Notes: generated by a model not told the origin, from the sequence alone. Counted from the stretch's first letter, positions 47,330 through 59,899 are shown. The stretch: DNA of 64,000 nucleotides from Isoetes taiwanensis (GCA_021234155.1 JAJEKV010000025.1:4596078-4660077), one strand, 5' to 3'. Translations and numbers: made by a program.

Positions 47330-48746
47330 TCCATTATAGAGCTTCCTTCTCTGCATATGGGCATTCTTTCAAATTATTAACCGATTCATAACAACAATAA
47401 CTGGGTCACAATTCTCATGCATTTGTTAATCTGTTCTGAAGTAAACAAGTAGCATGGGTCTTTGTAACATACGAAGTGTTATATATTATTAACGCACCTT
47501 CTCCATCTTGATCCCTCAGGAGAAATTTCATTAACCTGCATCCAATTTTTAATGTGGAAATACTAAAACCCTATAAGGGAAGTGAAATTTCTCCTGCAAT
47601 AACCAATCCAGGCATATGTTTGCAAACCGAACTGCCATTTCTAGATTTGTTAGATGCCAAACTGGATTAAGCTAGATCTTTTGCAGCTGTTTCTGATATA
47701 CTGGCAATGAATATGGCCTAAGCATGTACGACAAACCTAGAGCAGAGTTAGACCTAGAGCTTTTAAATGGCTGGCTTCGCATTCCAAACAACCACAAACC
47801 ATCTCCTCAAACTTTCTCTTCCTTGCAGCCATCGTCCCTCAAGCCCATCTCCAAGTGTCTAGAATGCTAGAATATATAGCAATCGGATTCGCAGTGGGAT
47901 TCAATCCAATTGAGTGCATTTGGCATTAAGCTTCAAATATTCTTATCCGTAGCTTCAAATATTCCCAAGTCTTAGATTGACCCAACCCAAAGAAGATGCT
48001 GCCAATCATTAGCATCCCCAACTCAGAGGAGCTCAGTTGTACGATGCAAAATTGCATGGAGAGCCATAAATGCATTTGGGACACAAATTTTTTTCCGGAG
48101 CCATTGAATGCGCTTGGCCTTAAAAAAAATTTTAACACGCGTCAACACCATGGCTCTTCTCAAGCAAAGAAAAATAGCATCAAAGAAATTTGGAATCAAA
48201 CAAAAATTGTGTCTGCATTATATATGTGTTGAAATCCATAGCCAATGCTAGCTAATTTATAGCTTCATGTGACGATGTTGTTGAATATTCAATTGCGTCC
48301 ATAAAAGGCACCTTTACAAATCACTATGTTAATTAAAGCTCAACACATCCATTAGGGCAATCATCAATTTATTAACGTGTTTTGCTTTAACCATCAATGA
48401 CTAATGAGCTAGCTCATGCACTAACTCATGGTTTGACTTATATATTAATGCATAGGTGGAGTTAGATGCGTCAAGACGAATATGTGCTCTTGCAATGTAA
48501 GAGGAATTTTCCCTTTAATAACCTTGACTAACCCACACTTAAAAGAGCATACACATGAGATGGGAAAAAATTATAGCGGAGGCCAACACAATTCTCTCAA
48601 TCTCGACCGCTTTTACTAGTCATTTAACATAATAAGCATTAAGAAGTGGACCGGTCGAGCGAGCCGCATGTTTGGCCACTTTAGAGTTTGATCTGGCCCT
48701 TCAATAAAGCTACCTCGTTGCCGATGCATCCTTGTACTGCATAAGC
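47330..48746. other. No gene recognised; Cyclin C upstream region at right end
   Basis: AT-rich spacer. The last few hundred bases are the presumed promoter of Cyclin C; no convincing TATA box is seen. Upstream exons of the minus-strand gene at 46680-47325 may lie here but were not identified. Confidence 0.35.
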
Positions 48747-51446
48747 ATGGCCGCCAATTTCTGGGCCTCCTCTCATTTGTAAGTGAACTAGTTCTTGTTA
48801 GTTAACAAGTGTAAACATAAAATAGTGTCGTTCGCATTTTAAGCAGCTTATTTTTCTATTCAGTTTTAGTAAATCTTAATCTTAGGACCTCACTGTAGTT
48901 TTGGATTTAGAAACTTAATCTGGAGATTATCTTTGTGGTTTTGACATTTTTGTTATGTTCTTGGATGGTGTCTTGGAATTGATTTGCTCATTAATCTTTC
49001 TGTTTCTCCAGCAAAAAGCTTCTTGACCAAGAGGACATTGCTCACGTGCAACCCGTAGATCAAGAGCGTGGGCTAACAGTAGAAGATGCGAAAGTTATCA
49101 AAGTGTACTTATCTTCTTGTAAGTTATCCTTTTGACCCCATAGTTAGTAAGTGGACTTATAATACAGTTGTGTATTATAATTTGTTAAAAATAGATTAGT
49201 GATGGCCACTCTTGAACATGTACGATTTTGATTTGCTTTCCAAATCATGCCAGAAGAGCAAAATGCATTTTAGAAATAATACTAAAATCAGCACATTGCA
49301 CAATGCAGTGCCTTAGATAATATCTAAGCCTGCTGCAAGAGAGCATGACCAAATGAACTGCAAGTCTGAATAGTGTCAGGTTCATAGCTTTGTTGTGGTA
49401 TGCGGATCATCTTATTGAGCATAAAGACCACTTCTCTTAAGCAGAGACCATGTCAGAGACACATAAGCATTCATCCAGTAAGTATTGTTTGGTGTCTGAG
49501 GACTTTTGAGTTAATTGATTAAAGGGAATTGGGGTCTTGTCTTATTTGGTGGATTTCAGTTTATGTAACCTTTATTAGTTAGGGCTGAAATAACTTTTAT
49601 CGTTTCTGGATAGGATTTATGGTGAATGCTATTCATTGATGTTATCTTCCCAATGTTTGACAATAACCTTTTATAGGAGAAGATTTTCATGAATTTTACT
49701 GTTTAATTGCAGATATTAGAAAATTAGCAATCCATGCAAAAGTGCGGCAACGGTAAGACTAGTTTATTCACCATATTTGACAGCTCATGGTATAAAGTAT
49801 TTATGGTTTTCTAAGTTGTGCTTTCAACTGTATGTCTCAACTAATTTAATGGAGTATAGCAGCAGTTTATAATGCTATGCTTTATTTTAGAATTGCGGAA
49901 GTAAAGTAGTTTCCAATACCATTCTTCTCTAAGTTGATATATGCATGCCCCTTAGTAGTTCCCATGCTGTGCACATGGATTTCAAGAAATAAAAATTTTC
50001 TACCTCGAACTTGTTGTTTGTTGCCCTCCCACAATTGAGTATCTCCTTGTTGTCCTAGTCAAATATCAAGCATCATGGCTCATTCATTTATGCCTGGAAG
50101 GCAAGTTTTACACTATTTTTGACACGTGTTATGTTTATACTCTCTCAGGGTGGTTGCAACAGCAATTGCATATTTTAGACGTGTATATACAAGGCAAGAA
50201 AGAAGTTTTTCTCATTTCTTCAAGATACAATGTTCCAATGGACTTTATGGCATTAAACACAACAGTGTTGATGGAATAACTTCATTGCAGAAAAAGCTTT
50301 TCCGAATTTGACCCGAGGCTGGTCGCTCCAACATGCTTGTATCTGGCATCCAAAGCTGAAGAAAGTACTGTGCAAGCAAAATTGCTGGTTTTTACATGAA
50401 GAAATTATGTAAGTAGGTTATATGTATGTATAGTACTTCATTCCCGCCAAAGATAACTAAGGTAATTGATCTTTGTTGGTTTTGATGAAGGAACAGCGTC
50501 GGATGAAAAAACATCATTTCGCTATGATATTAAGGATGTTCTCGAAATGGAGATGAGATTACTAGAAGCTCTAGATTATTATCTCGTGATCTTTCATCCA
50601 TATCGTCCCCTGATCAAGTATAGCTTCCCTTCCTGTGGATTAACATTGAAGTATTAGCTCGTTCTTGTTAGAGAGCCATTATTAATTAAGATTGATGCCT
50701 TAGATATTCTCTTATCAATTCCGTCATGTACCTGCTGGGGCTATTTGATTACAAGTGGTCGATGATCCCTGCATATTGTGGCTTATGTCTTGTTATGCAT
50801 TTTTTTTCAGACTATTGCAAGATGGAGGCCCCTGCATATTGTGGCTTATGTCTTGTTATGCATTTTTTCAGACTACTGCAAGATGGAGGCCTATCTGACT
50901 TAACGGAAATGACATGGTAAAGTTTTTGTGTTCGAGTTGTGCTTGTCATATATAAGAAAGATTACAAATATCTAGTATACTGTAATTATTGAGAATTGTT
51001 AGTATGGTTATTGTGGCTTCTGTTAATGTGATTTGGCTTTAGAACAAGAGAAAAAAACTGATTTCTAAAACATAAGAATGGGATACTTTATCACTAGAAA
51101 ATAGGATGTAATTGCAGATGTTTTGACAGGTCTCTTGTGAATGATTCTTATGGAACGGACCTGATATTGATGTACCCACCATACATGATAGCACTATCTT
51201 GCATCTATGTTGCGTGTGTACTTAAGGAGAAGGATATGCGTGGGTGGTTTGAGGAACTCCGAGTTGATGTGAACATGGTAGGCGGCATCATGCTATAATT
51301 AAGCTATTCAAAAGGCGAATTTAAGACCATCTTTCATTTTCCAGATAAAAGTTATATCGATGGAGATACTGGACTTCTACGACAATTATAGACAAATTTC
51401 AGATGAGCGTGTTGCAGCCGCACTAAGTAAACTCTCTCAAAGATAA
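48747..51446 (+). CDS. CYCC: Cyclin C, nine exons, with one missing base in exon 5
   Basis: Exons: 48747-48778, 49012-49118, 49713-49752, 50149-50193, 50291-50408, 50497-50617, 50872-50916, 51130-51277, 51345-51446. Phases close throughout, except that exon 5 is one T short in the T-run at 50389-50393; with it the protein is 252 residues, the usual plant Cyclin C length. It starts MAANFWASSH and has the cyclin box core RQRVVATAIAYFRRVYTR and LVAPTCLYLASKAEES, then EMEMRLLEALDYYLVIFHPY and YPPYMIALSCIYVACVLKEK. Cyclin C pairs with CDK8 in the Mediator kinase module in the nucleus. Intron 4 uses a GC donor (AAG|GCAAGA). The missing T could be a real disabling mutation or a homopolymer error; all else looks under constraint. 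Confidence 0.93.
50768..50891 (+). repeat. 63/61-bp tandem duplication over Cyclin C exon 7 acceptor
   Basis: Copy 1 is 50768-50830 and copy 2 is 50831-50891. Each runs from CCTGCATATTGTGGCTTATG through a T-run, CAG, and the first ~20 nt of exon 7 (ending GATGGAGGCC). The copies differ by a two-T length change and one C/T. The gene thus has two competing 3' splice sites. Use of the first would insert 63 nt of extra exon sequence, whereas use of the second gives the conserved protein. Confidence 0.9.
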
Positions 51447-52529
51447 GCATTGGTTCATGCATCAAACATTATGATCTATAGTTTTGCATCAAACATTATG
51501 ATCTATAGTTTTAAGTTATATCTCAGAAATTTGGCTATACTTGATCATGGCGGCAGTTAACCATGAACAAATGCATGGTTAGTAGCTCAAAGCATAAAAG
51601 ATACTCATTCCAAGCCAAGGTATTTGTTTATAGAAATATAATAAAGTCCAGAAGCTGAGTTCAGAATCTGTTTCACGCCAAAAAATTTGCTTGCCCATCT
51701 CTACATAAAGTGCTGATCTTAACAGTCTCTCAATCAGGCAAATGGGCATGTCTGGAAATGCTTACATTGCATTGGATGCGACACGCTCCACTGAAGCAAT
51801 TATGGCAAATATGAAAATGTACTGCATGACGATTTACAGGATAATGGAATGGAAGTTTATTCGTTGGAGAAGTTAAGTGTTTTGACGTAAAGGATAAAAA
51901 TTGGAAGTATGAAATTTGGCATAATTAGGAGCACCTAACGATTGCGTTGTAAATGCTTGTAATGATGGAATGCTTTGTCGTTGTTTTATGAAATGAACAT
52001 AGAAGAGCTTCAGGTCAATTCAAAACCATTGTAGTTGGTGGTGACAAGAAACAAAAGGATTTCCTGAATTACACCGATTTGATTGTAAGCTTCTTAAAAA
52101 CATACAATATCCAATATCACTGAAGTTGAAAATGTTGGTTCATTATTAGCTCCTTCAAAGGTACCGAGACAAAAATATTTCTTAGCTTACTGCATTTGAC
52201 GATGTAAATAGGCCAATATAAGCATGAGCACTATAAGGATTTTAGACAACGACGATAGTAAAGCCCTTGAAATTCTACCCACATTCTGCTTGACAAATTA
52301 TTATAAAGTTTTTGAACGCGAGAACATGTTAAAACAGGAGAAATTGACAAGTCTCATTGACGATATCACATGTTTAATATTCAATTCATTTGGAAAATGT
52401 TACAAACGAAAATGGGAATATATAATGGAGAGAACATGCTCCAGATATAGAGGAGCATCCGCCAAATGAAGGGGTGCAAGGTGCACCGCCAAATATAGAG
52501 GCGGGGCTTATTTGTTGAAAGAAAAGAGA
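51447..52529. other. Cyclin C 3' flank, no further gene recognised
   Basis: Presumed Cyclin C 3' UTR, then AT-rich spacer. The word GCATCAAACATTATGATCTA is doubled at about 51457-51510. An 81-codon frame at 52224-52469 lacks family motifs. Confidence 0.4.
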
Positions 52530-52786
52530 TCATTCGGCCTTGTGCTGTCTTCTTCTACGACGTCTTTTGCCAGCCTGCATGCATGCAACGTAAAAACATT
52601 CGTCAGGCAGTTATTGTGGATGGATACATTTGAGCAATGCAACTAATTCTACGTTGAGTTGAGAGATGGAAATTGAGCAGGCCATGACGGAATGAAATTG
52701 GGTAAAGAAGGAGAAACCTTGCGGCCTCGGCGTCGCCGTCGCCGCTGGACGATGGGCTGCGGAGCGCTCCTTGAAGGCTTCACCAT
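52530..52786 (-). CDS. Candidate 37-residue arginine-rich protein, two exons
   Basis: Exon 1 (52786-52718) encodes 23 residues, MVKPSRSAPQPIV followed by QRRRRRRGRK, and ends at AAG|GT. The intron is 143 nt and ends GCATGCAG. Exon 2 (52574-52530) resumes in phase 0 with AGKRRRRRRQHKAE and a TGA. An in-frame TGA lies just upstream of the ATG, so the start is set. Both exons are extremely basic in the same phase, which would be unlikely if the splice were spurious. The composition suggests an RNA- or ribosome-associated or nuclear/nucleolar peptide, but I recognise no family. The GC-rich exon 1 and 5' flank fit a promoter-proximal region. Confidence 0.5.
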
Positions 52787-53907
52787 CTCTTCTGCTTCTG
52801 CTGCAATGCCTCAATCGACGTAATTCCAGGGATTTTGTAGACTTGCCAAACAACGCGACCCTATGAGTGGATCAATGACCTGGCAGTATGACGTGTCATG
52901 CCACGTAATTTGCTCTTAACTTTTTCGTGCACCTACCTCCAAATCACAACTGGATCAATGACCTGGCATTATGATGTGTCATCCTGTTTCCAACTGATTT
53001 GGAAGTGTGAAAGTTAGGAATAATAATTTATTACATGAAATAATCTTATCCTATTCCTCTCCTGGCCCACATTTGGGTAGATGTTCGAAATCATGTGATC
53101 CTGCCTTTCCTGCCTATGAGTGTACCAGGATATAAAACGTTGTATATTTATAATGCCTCTGCTGCCATGATGGCATGAATTCCTATATTGCAATTGGGTA
53201 TCTTCAGAAAGTGTTAACTGTCAAGACCTCATGTGCAATTATCATATCTTTTTCCAACACACCATGATCCCCTTCATCAGCTGCAGAGAGATGTCTAGAG
53301 GTTGTCTGAGTTATGGGTTTAATGTGGAGTCGCCACTCAGTAGACCTTTCTATTAGCAAGTCTTGATAACGGAAACTTGATAGAGAATGTTAAGAACAGA
53401 ATGGCTCAATTGTAAGTAATATAATGGCCAAGGACATCTTATCTGTATGATGGCATATTCTGCAAACATAAGCCTCAGGAGAAGAAAGCCTTTGCCTTCG
53501 CTGCATCTAGAAGAGATTTACTTTCTTATGTCTTTCCAATTAAAATCTTATTTGACTGTCTGTTGAAAAGAACCACATCCAGGCCTTCACATAGAAGACG
53601 ATCAGTACAAGCATATGCAAGCTTTTTCTGCAATGTAGCAATGCTTGTTGCTTTCAAAGCAACTTAGCAGGTCCTGCATTTGACATTGGAGTTGTTTCAT
53701 GTAAGTTCGACAAAATGCTTCTTCAGCAATAATATGGAAATGACATCCTCCAGCCTTAATTCACAAGCTACTCCTTTATTCCAGACGTCATACTCCTCCA
53801 TTTAAAATCAAGCAGCTGGCACCCTCATATTCTCCTGAGACAACTTTCATCAAAGAATTATTGCACAATATAAGAGCAAAGTGGCGCAGCCTCAGGTGAC
53901 ATACACA
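52787..53907. other. No gene recognised
   Basis: Presumed promoter of the arginine-rich gene, including a doubled GGATCAATGACCTGGCA / ATGTGTCAT word near 52869 and 52953, then spacer and the presumed 3' UTR of the PPR gene. No coding frame is supported. Confidence 0.4.
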
Positions 53908-55713
53908 CTATGATTCTCTACAAAAGCACTCTTCTTCTAGAGAATCCAATAAACAAGATATAGAAAGCAGACAATCTGTTTCAAATCCTCCTATAAGTTC
54001 TCTCGGCCTTGCCTTCCAGCCCCACTTTCCTGCAGTAGCATAGATGTTTGATAGTAAGACAGGTGCTGCAACATTCCAAGGCTCCAGGGTGAAAGCATGT
54101 GCTATTGCATTCTTGCCAAGCTCCAAATGACCAAAAGTTCTGCAGGCACCCAAGAAAGCCATCCACATATTGACATTAGATCTTATTGGGAGTGCCTTTA
54201 TAAGATCCTCAGCTTCATTAATGTGTCCAGCCCGGCCAAGAAGATCTATTAGGCAGACATAATGCTCAGCAACCACAGTAATACCATGGTTTTCGCAGAT
54301 AGAGTGAAAGTAATGATGCCCTTCATCTAATAGGCTAACATGGCTACAAGCAGAGAGTAGACTAATAAATGTCAGCTCATCTGGCTTGAATCCTGCAAGT
54401 AGCATATCCATAAAGAATTTGATAGCATCCTTAGCGTTCCCATGCTGAGCGCATCCTGCAATGACCGTATTCCACAAGGTTACATCTTGTTTTGCCATCT
54501 GGGAAAAGAGTTTGCAGGCATATCCTATGCAACCACATTTAGCATACATGTCAATCAAGGCACTTCCAACGAAAACATTCAAATCACCTCCAAATTTTGC
54601 CACCCATGCATGTACCTCCTTTCCTTTCTCAAGAGCAGCCACATTAGCACAGGCGCTTATTATGCTACTAAAGGTAACCTTGTCCGGTTTCACATGGCTT
54701 CGTTGCATTTTCCAAAATAGCTTAACTGCTCCGTCCCCATCCCCAGCTTGGGCATATGCTCTTATTAAAGCTGTCCATAAGACAACATCTCGTGTAGAGG
54801 GCCCTTCAAATATCTGATGAGCGTCTTCCACACTGCCACATTTTCCATACATATCAACAAGGGCACTAGCTACAAACTGGTTCATTTTGTTTCCATTCTT
54901 ATAATGTGAGCATGAATCCATCTACCTAGACCGAGGCCTGAAGAAGCTGTCAGAATCATTACATAGGTAAATTCATTGGGCTTGGTACCTCCTGCCTGCA
55001 TCAAGAAAAACAGTTCAAGGGCCTGTTTGTAATCTTGATGCTGTACATAACCTGCGATCATTGCAGTCCATGACACAACATTTGGATGAACCACATATTC
55101 AAATACATAAGTGGCCATCTTAATGCTTCCACATTTAGCATACATGTCTACAAGTGCATTGCTCACAGGAACATCTATGTCAATACCAGTTGTTAAAATG
55201 TAGGCATGAACCCATTTGCCTTGTTGCAGAGATGCAGCATCAGTACAAGCACTCAGTATGCAAGTAGAGGTCACTGTATTTGGCATTACACCATCCAGTT
55301 GCATAAACTGCAAAAGTTAATTGCCCGTTTACATCGCCGTACTCCACATATCCTGAAATCAGAGTAGTCCAGGAAACTACATTTCTTTGAGGAATAAAAT
55401 TGAACAGGTTATGGGCATCGAGAGGATTTCCACACTTAACATACATGTTCATAAGCACAGTAGCCAAATATACATTCGGTTCGGCCACATGCTTGAGAAT
55501 ATGAGCATGGACTGTCTTTCCAAGTGGAAGGGTATTGATATCTATACACTCCTGCAAAGCTGATATGTAATATGTAATGGTATGGTGCTTATGCATACAG
55601 AAGTTTACTTCCTTCTTTTGCACTACTTTGCTAGGTTTTCGTGAATTCTCTAATGTCAATTGCCTGCTTCCAGTACTGCCCAATACATGAGATGCAGAAA
55701 CAAGCTGAATCAT
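53908..55713 (-). pseudogene. PLS-class PPR protein, two or three frameshifts
   Basis: The minus-strand ATG at 55713 opens an N-terminal region (TITYYISALQECIDINTLPL) and successive PPR motifs: NVYLATVLMNMYVKCGNPLD, VPVSNALVDMYAKCGSI, VSWTAMIAGYVQHQDYKQAL, ASALVDMYGKCGSVEDAHQI, LWTALIRAYAQAGDGDGAVK, FVGSALIDMYAKCGCIGYAC, LWNTVIAGCAQHGNAKDA. The E-type end has EHYVCLIDLLGRAGHINEAE and LLSNIYATAGKW. PLS-class PPR proteins bind organelle transcripts and direct C-to-U editing. The frame breaks near 55315 and near 54900, each by one base, and the C-terminus after KW leaves the expected path, with no DYW domain. Motif spacing is otherwise intact, so this is a recent pseudogene or contains consensus errors. 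Confidence 0.85.
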
Positions 55714-57289
55714 AACCGGTGCAACGAAAGTTATGTAGACCCGGCGATAGACATTACCCCATCAGTCAGATTTGATTACTACAATTGATAGTGCTCTTAC
55801 CTTCAATCAATTTGCTTGTTTGCAATTTTTGCACTTACGAGCTTGTGTCCGCGTAGCATGCCATCGCAGTACCCAGTACATCATACTTCTCTATCTATAC
55901 CAGAGTATCCTATAATCCTCCACATCAATCTATATCTTCTCCGTTTATGAAAAGAATATTCCCCTAGATATCCCTATCCCACAACCGACACCCTCCATTC
56001 TAATTTCTAAAGTTTAATGAGGTCAAACCCCATTATCCACATCACAGCGTCATTGACATAAGTCAATGCACTCTTCCTACCTGTAACAGTCTTTGCTATC
56101 ACAAACAAAGACGATTACCGGATGTAACTGTGACTCAATGCATCATCCTACAGAGAAGCACAGGGAATTTCCATGAAAGCAGTTATGCATTGCTTCTTTC
56201 AAAATAATGTTTGAGGGGCTACTCCCATGCAACATGCTCAAACATTCAAATGGCTATGCACCTGGTTTTCCGGTCTAATTTCCAATGCTCCAAGTTGGAA
56301 CACCAGGCTCTGCTGGAATAGAGCAAGAAACAACCATACAGTCATATTGTAGTAAAATGTTGAAATTGCTAGTGATTACCCTTGATAATACACATCCGTC
56401 AAAGTTTTGCCTTTGAGCAAACTTTTATAATTTTTTGTTGCTTGAGGGAATTGATTCATAGCCCATAATCAAATGGGAGATTCCATTCTTAGTCAGGAGT
56501 CAATAATTCTAGCTAATCACCAACTCAAAGCAATCCACCTACTATGGGATTGGTCAGAACCCCCAGCTCTCTTAGGGTTATCAATTCCAGATCAAAAGTG
56601 ATGATTTCCTAAGTGTTGTTTTTGGTGTTCGAGCAAGAATGATGATTGTAGATGATCCAAGGGGAGTATTTGACTGATTTCTTTGGGATCAGGTTAAAAA
56701 GTTGGTACTAGAGATGCATAAATTTTTAAAATTTTTGCAGTTGGTTTTGTAGGGCAAAAATTGGAGCAAAATGAAGTAAAAGGAAAAAAATCTATACAGT
56801 CAATGGCAGAATATACTGAGCAGATTTTTGAACTTTCACATAGAGAGTGCTTTTATATTTTTTAAGGTGAATTAGCTCGGAAGCATGCTAAGAAATTAGG
56901 CATCAAATAAAATTTGGGTTTGGAGTTCTACTTTGAATTGAAGTAAAAATTTGGCCAAATAGACTAAAATCTCAAAAATTCCAAGACATCTTTCCTTTAA
57001 GACGTCCTAAAGTTTTTTTGTTGTTGATCAGGGGTTCTTCAAACTAGGAAGAGTGAACCCACAATGGCTCTACAAATATGTAGCGCACTATTAACAAGCA
57101 GAAGCTCAACGATATTATAAAAAGGGTGTGCTCTACACAAAGTGAAATCTTCGATTCTGACTGATTGCCTCACGAGGAGGAGGAGGAGCGAGCAAAAAGG
57201 GGTGTATTTGGGAATGATAGTCAAAATGAGTCGGCCCCAAGTGCATCAAGTTAAGGGCAGCCCGAGGCAAGAGAGGGCAGGCCTCATGA
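55714..57289. other. No gene recognised
   Basis: PPR promoter side, then AT-rich spacer. From about 57140 basic/acidic coding-like sequence appears in another frame (for example KEPKNCSSCGRGKLEEEE). It may be the frameshifted N-terminus of the ParB-like gene. Confidence 0.35.
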
Positions 57290-59160
57290 CACCATTCTTT
57301 GCCAAAGAGCCAAAGAACTGTAGCTCTTGTGGAAGAGGAAAGCTCGAAGAAGAGGAAGGGCAAGGGAAAGGCACTCGGAGTGGCCATAAAAGAGAAGAAG
57401 GTGGATAAAACCTCAGAAAGAATGGAAGAGATAAATAAGCAAAAGTACGTCCAAGGCGTGATTTACTTGCCTGTGACGTCAATGACGTTACCACCAAAGA
57501 ATGAAGCTGGAGAGAGGCCCCTTCAGGTCCGAAAAATATATGCAGATCATTTGAGGAATTTGAAGGACAGGATCAGGAGCAAACCAAATGCACACGTAGC
57601 TCCGATTGTTGTCCTTGTGGATAGAACCCAGTGCACTGACCCCAAAGATTATGACCGGGAAAATGCTGACACTTATATGCACTACATCTTGGGGGGAAAC
57701 TACAGCTTCAAAGCTAGAAGGCAACTGTACAAGGAAAAAAATAACCCGAGATATCTTTCGGTACTTTGTGCAGTTTACTGTGGCCTGACAGACGAGGAAG
57801 CAAAAATCGTCGCTAATACTCACGATGCAGACAACGAGTACAAACTGAAAATGAGCTTTGTCGACAAGATAAAGTTCATGCACAGGGAGTACGTCATTTT
57901 CAAAGAAAAGTATGGCGAAGACACGAAGAAACCGCCAACTCATTAGAGCTCAAGGGGCGTGTGCAATCAGTCTTTGCCTTAAATACGACGAGGCGAACAA
58001 ACGGCAGTCACTAATAAGCCACGACAACTGGTTCCAGCTTGCCTTTAGAGTTGGCCGAGTATCCAGAATAAGTTTTTTGTGTTAGTCGCCGTCTCCCACA
58101 CTAACAGCCTTCCAATTTCTTTATGCGGTCACGGGGAGCTACGGGGCGAAATTTTTAATATGTTTGAGCAGGGGAGAACTAAAGAGCAAAGGAAAGGTCT
58201 CGGACAAAAAGAAGGGTTTCGATGTCCCCAAAAAAGAAATGACCATTACGGTGTGGAGGGGATCATGGGGGCTTCACGGATATGGAGTTCTTTGGAAAGG
58301 CTCCCCTGAGAAAGTTGTGGATAAGGACTTTTCTGTTTGGAAGACATGCCCAAAGAGCTGCACAAGTAAGAAGTCGTATTTAATTAAAGTGGGACTCATT
58401 CCATTCCCACTTTTTTTCGGAACCCTGTTATTTTACACAAAAAGGAGCACCAGACCAAAAGCGTCCATAATTGAATTTTTTTTGTACGTTAGTGTGCATC
58501 AAGCTTTCTTCCAGTTTTCTTGGATAGCGAGTCGAGAACAAGAACAATGCAACTCAAACATAGGAATTTCATTACATATTGAAACCGAAGTTCTAGTTGA
58601 AAAAGATTCTTAGTTGAACATTTTGGCTCTATTTTCTTAGGTGGGTAGACAAGAGATCACAAATTCCAACAAAAATTAAGCAAATTGTTTACTTAATCAC
58701 CAAAAAATACTAGTTTTGAGATACCTTATATTTATAAATGGGCTCATTACAATATATATTACAGTGGGTGAAGAGACCATAGTGGTCGTATGGGCACAAT
58801 GATTACACCCTCTTCACACATGAACCACCTAGTGCAAAGGGCGCGTGGAGCTCTCTCCAAGTCACGGAGCAACTTACAGACGATAGAAATTTGTATGAGG
58901 AGTTCCTTCATGGGTCACGTGCTTGTATGTCCAACTGATGTCACCACCCTCTTCTCGGCACCTTTCTTCAATGAACTGGTCTTTTCATTGCTCCCAAGCA
59001 TGTACTATCTGGTCGAGATAAGGACTGCAAAAGACAAAATCAAGTTAGTCAAGTGATGCTACAGGCAAAAAAAATAAAATAAAACACAGTTCTTAGGGCC
59101 ATTTTTGGAAAATGCAGGCCTGAGAGCCGGCAGCTCAGGGGGAAAAACACAGGTTAGAAG

Positions 59161-59780
59161 GCCTTTCTCGACTCGCGAGTCGAGAAAGGCAGCTCAAAGC
59201 GAAAAACACAGGTTTTAGGGGTCAGAAGGCCTTTCTCGACTCGCGAGTCGAAAGGCGTCGCCAAAGGTTTAAAACGCAGGTTTTAGGGGTGAAGGCCTTT
59301 CTCATTTCGTGAGTCGAAAGGCAGTCACTAAAAATGCAGGTTTAGAATTGAGAGGCCTTTTTCGACTCGCATGAGTCGAAAAAGCTCCAAAGCTTAAAAA
59401 CGCAGGTTTAGGAGTCAAGTCGAAAGGCAACTCAAAAACGCAGGTTTAGGGGTCGAAGGCCTTTCTTGACTCACAGTCGAAAAAGAGAAAACTCAAAGCG
59501 AAAAAGCAGCGGGTTTGAGCCCTTTCTCGACTTCATGAGTCGAAAGAGCCTCTCAGAGTGAAAAGCGGTTCGAGGTCCTTCAAAGTGAAAAACACGGTCA
59601 CGAGGCCCTTTCTCGACTTCGCGAGTCGAAAGAGCCTCGTGAGTGAAAAACGCAGTTCTGAGGTCCTTCAAAGTGAAAAACACAGGTCTGAGGCTCTTTC
59701 TCGACTCGCGAGTCGAGAAAGGCAGCTTAGAGAAAAAAAAATTCTGAGGGTCTTTCTCGACTCGTTGTGGTCGAAAGGCG
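59161..59780 (+). repeat. Array of ~9 palindromes (28-31 bp) in a 60-75 bp repeat
   Basis: The first unit (59161-59190) is a perfect 30-bp palindrome with half-site GCCTTTCTCGACTCG. Related dyads lie at 59229-59256, 59295-59322, 59355-59385, 59459-59487, 59520-59548, 59604-59635, 59693-59723 and about 59749-59779. Spacers share AAAAACGCAGGTTTTAGGGG and CTCAAAGCGAAAAAC wording, so the whole 60-75 bp unit is tandemly repeated. Variants often keep complementarity (for example TTTTTCGACTC with GAGTCGAAAAAG), though some dyads are worn. Open frames through the array are by-products. It lies in the gap between the two halves of the ParB/methyltransferase-like gene. Confidence 0.9.
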
Positions 59781-59899
59781 GTGAAATGAAAAAAGCAAGT
59801 CTGGGGGCTAGTTCTGAGTTTCTATCTCCAATAGTATGGAGCACAAATCATGACTAATTGGACCATATTCTATATATTTTTCTAATGCACACCATATCC

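Noticed and set aside
59161-59780. CRISPR array
   Set aside because: Repeats are palindromic and spaced regularly, but the spacers are copies of one another, the dyads vary in length, no cas genes exist, and the genome is a plant.
59471-59857. Open frames of 70-99 codons over the palindrome array
   Set aside because: They follow the repeat unit on both strands and show no independent coding signal.
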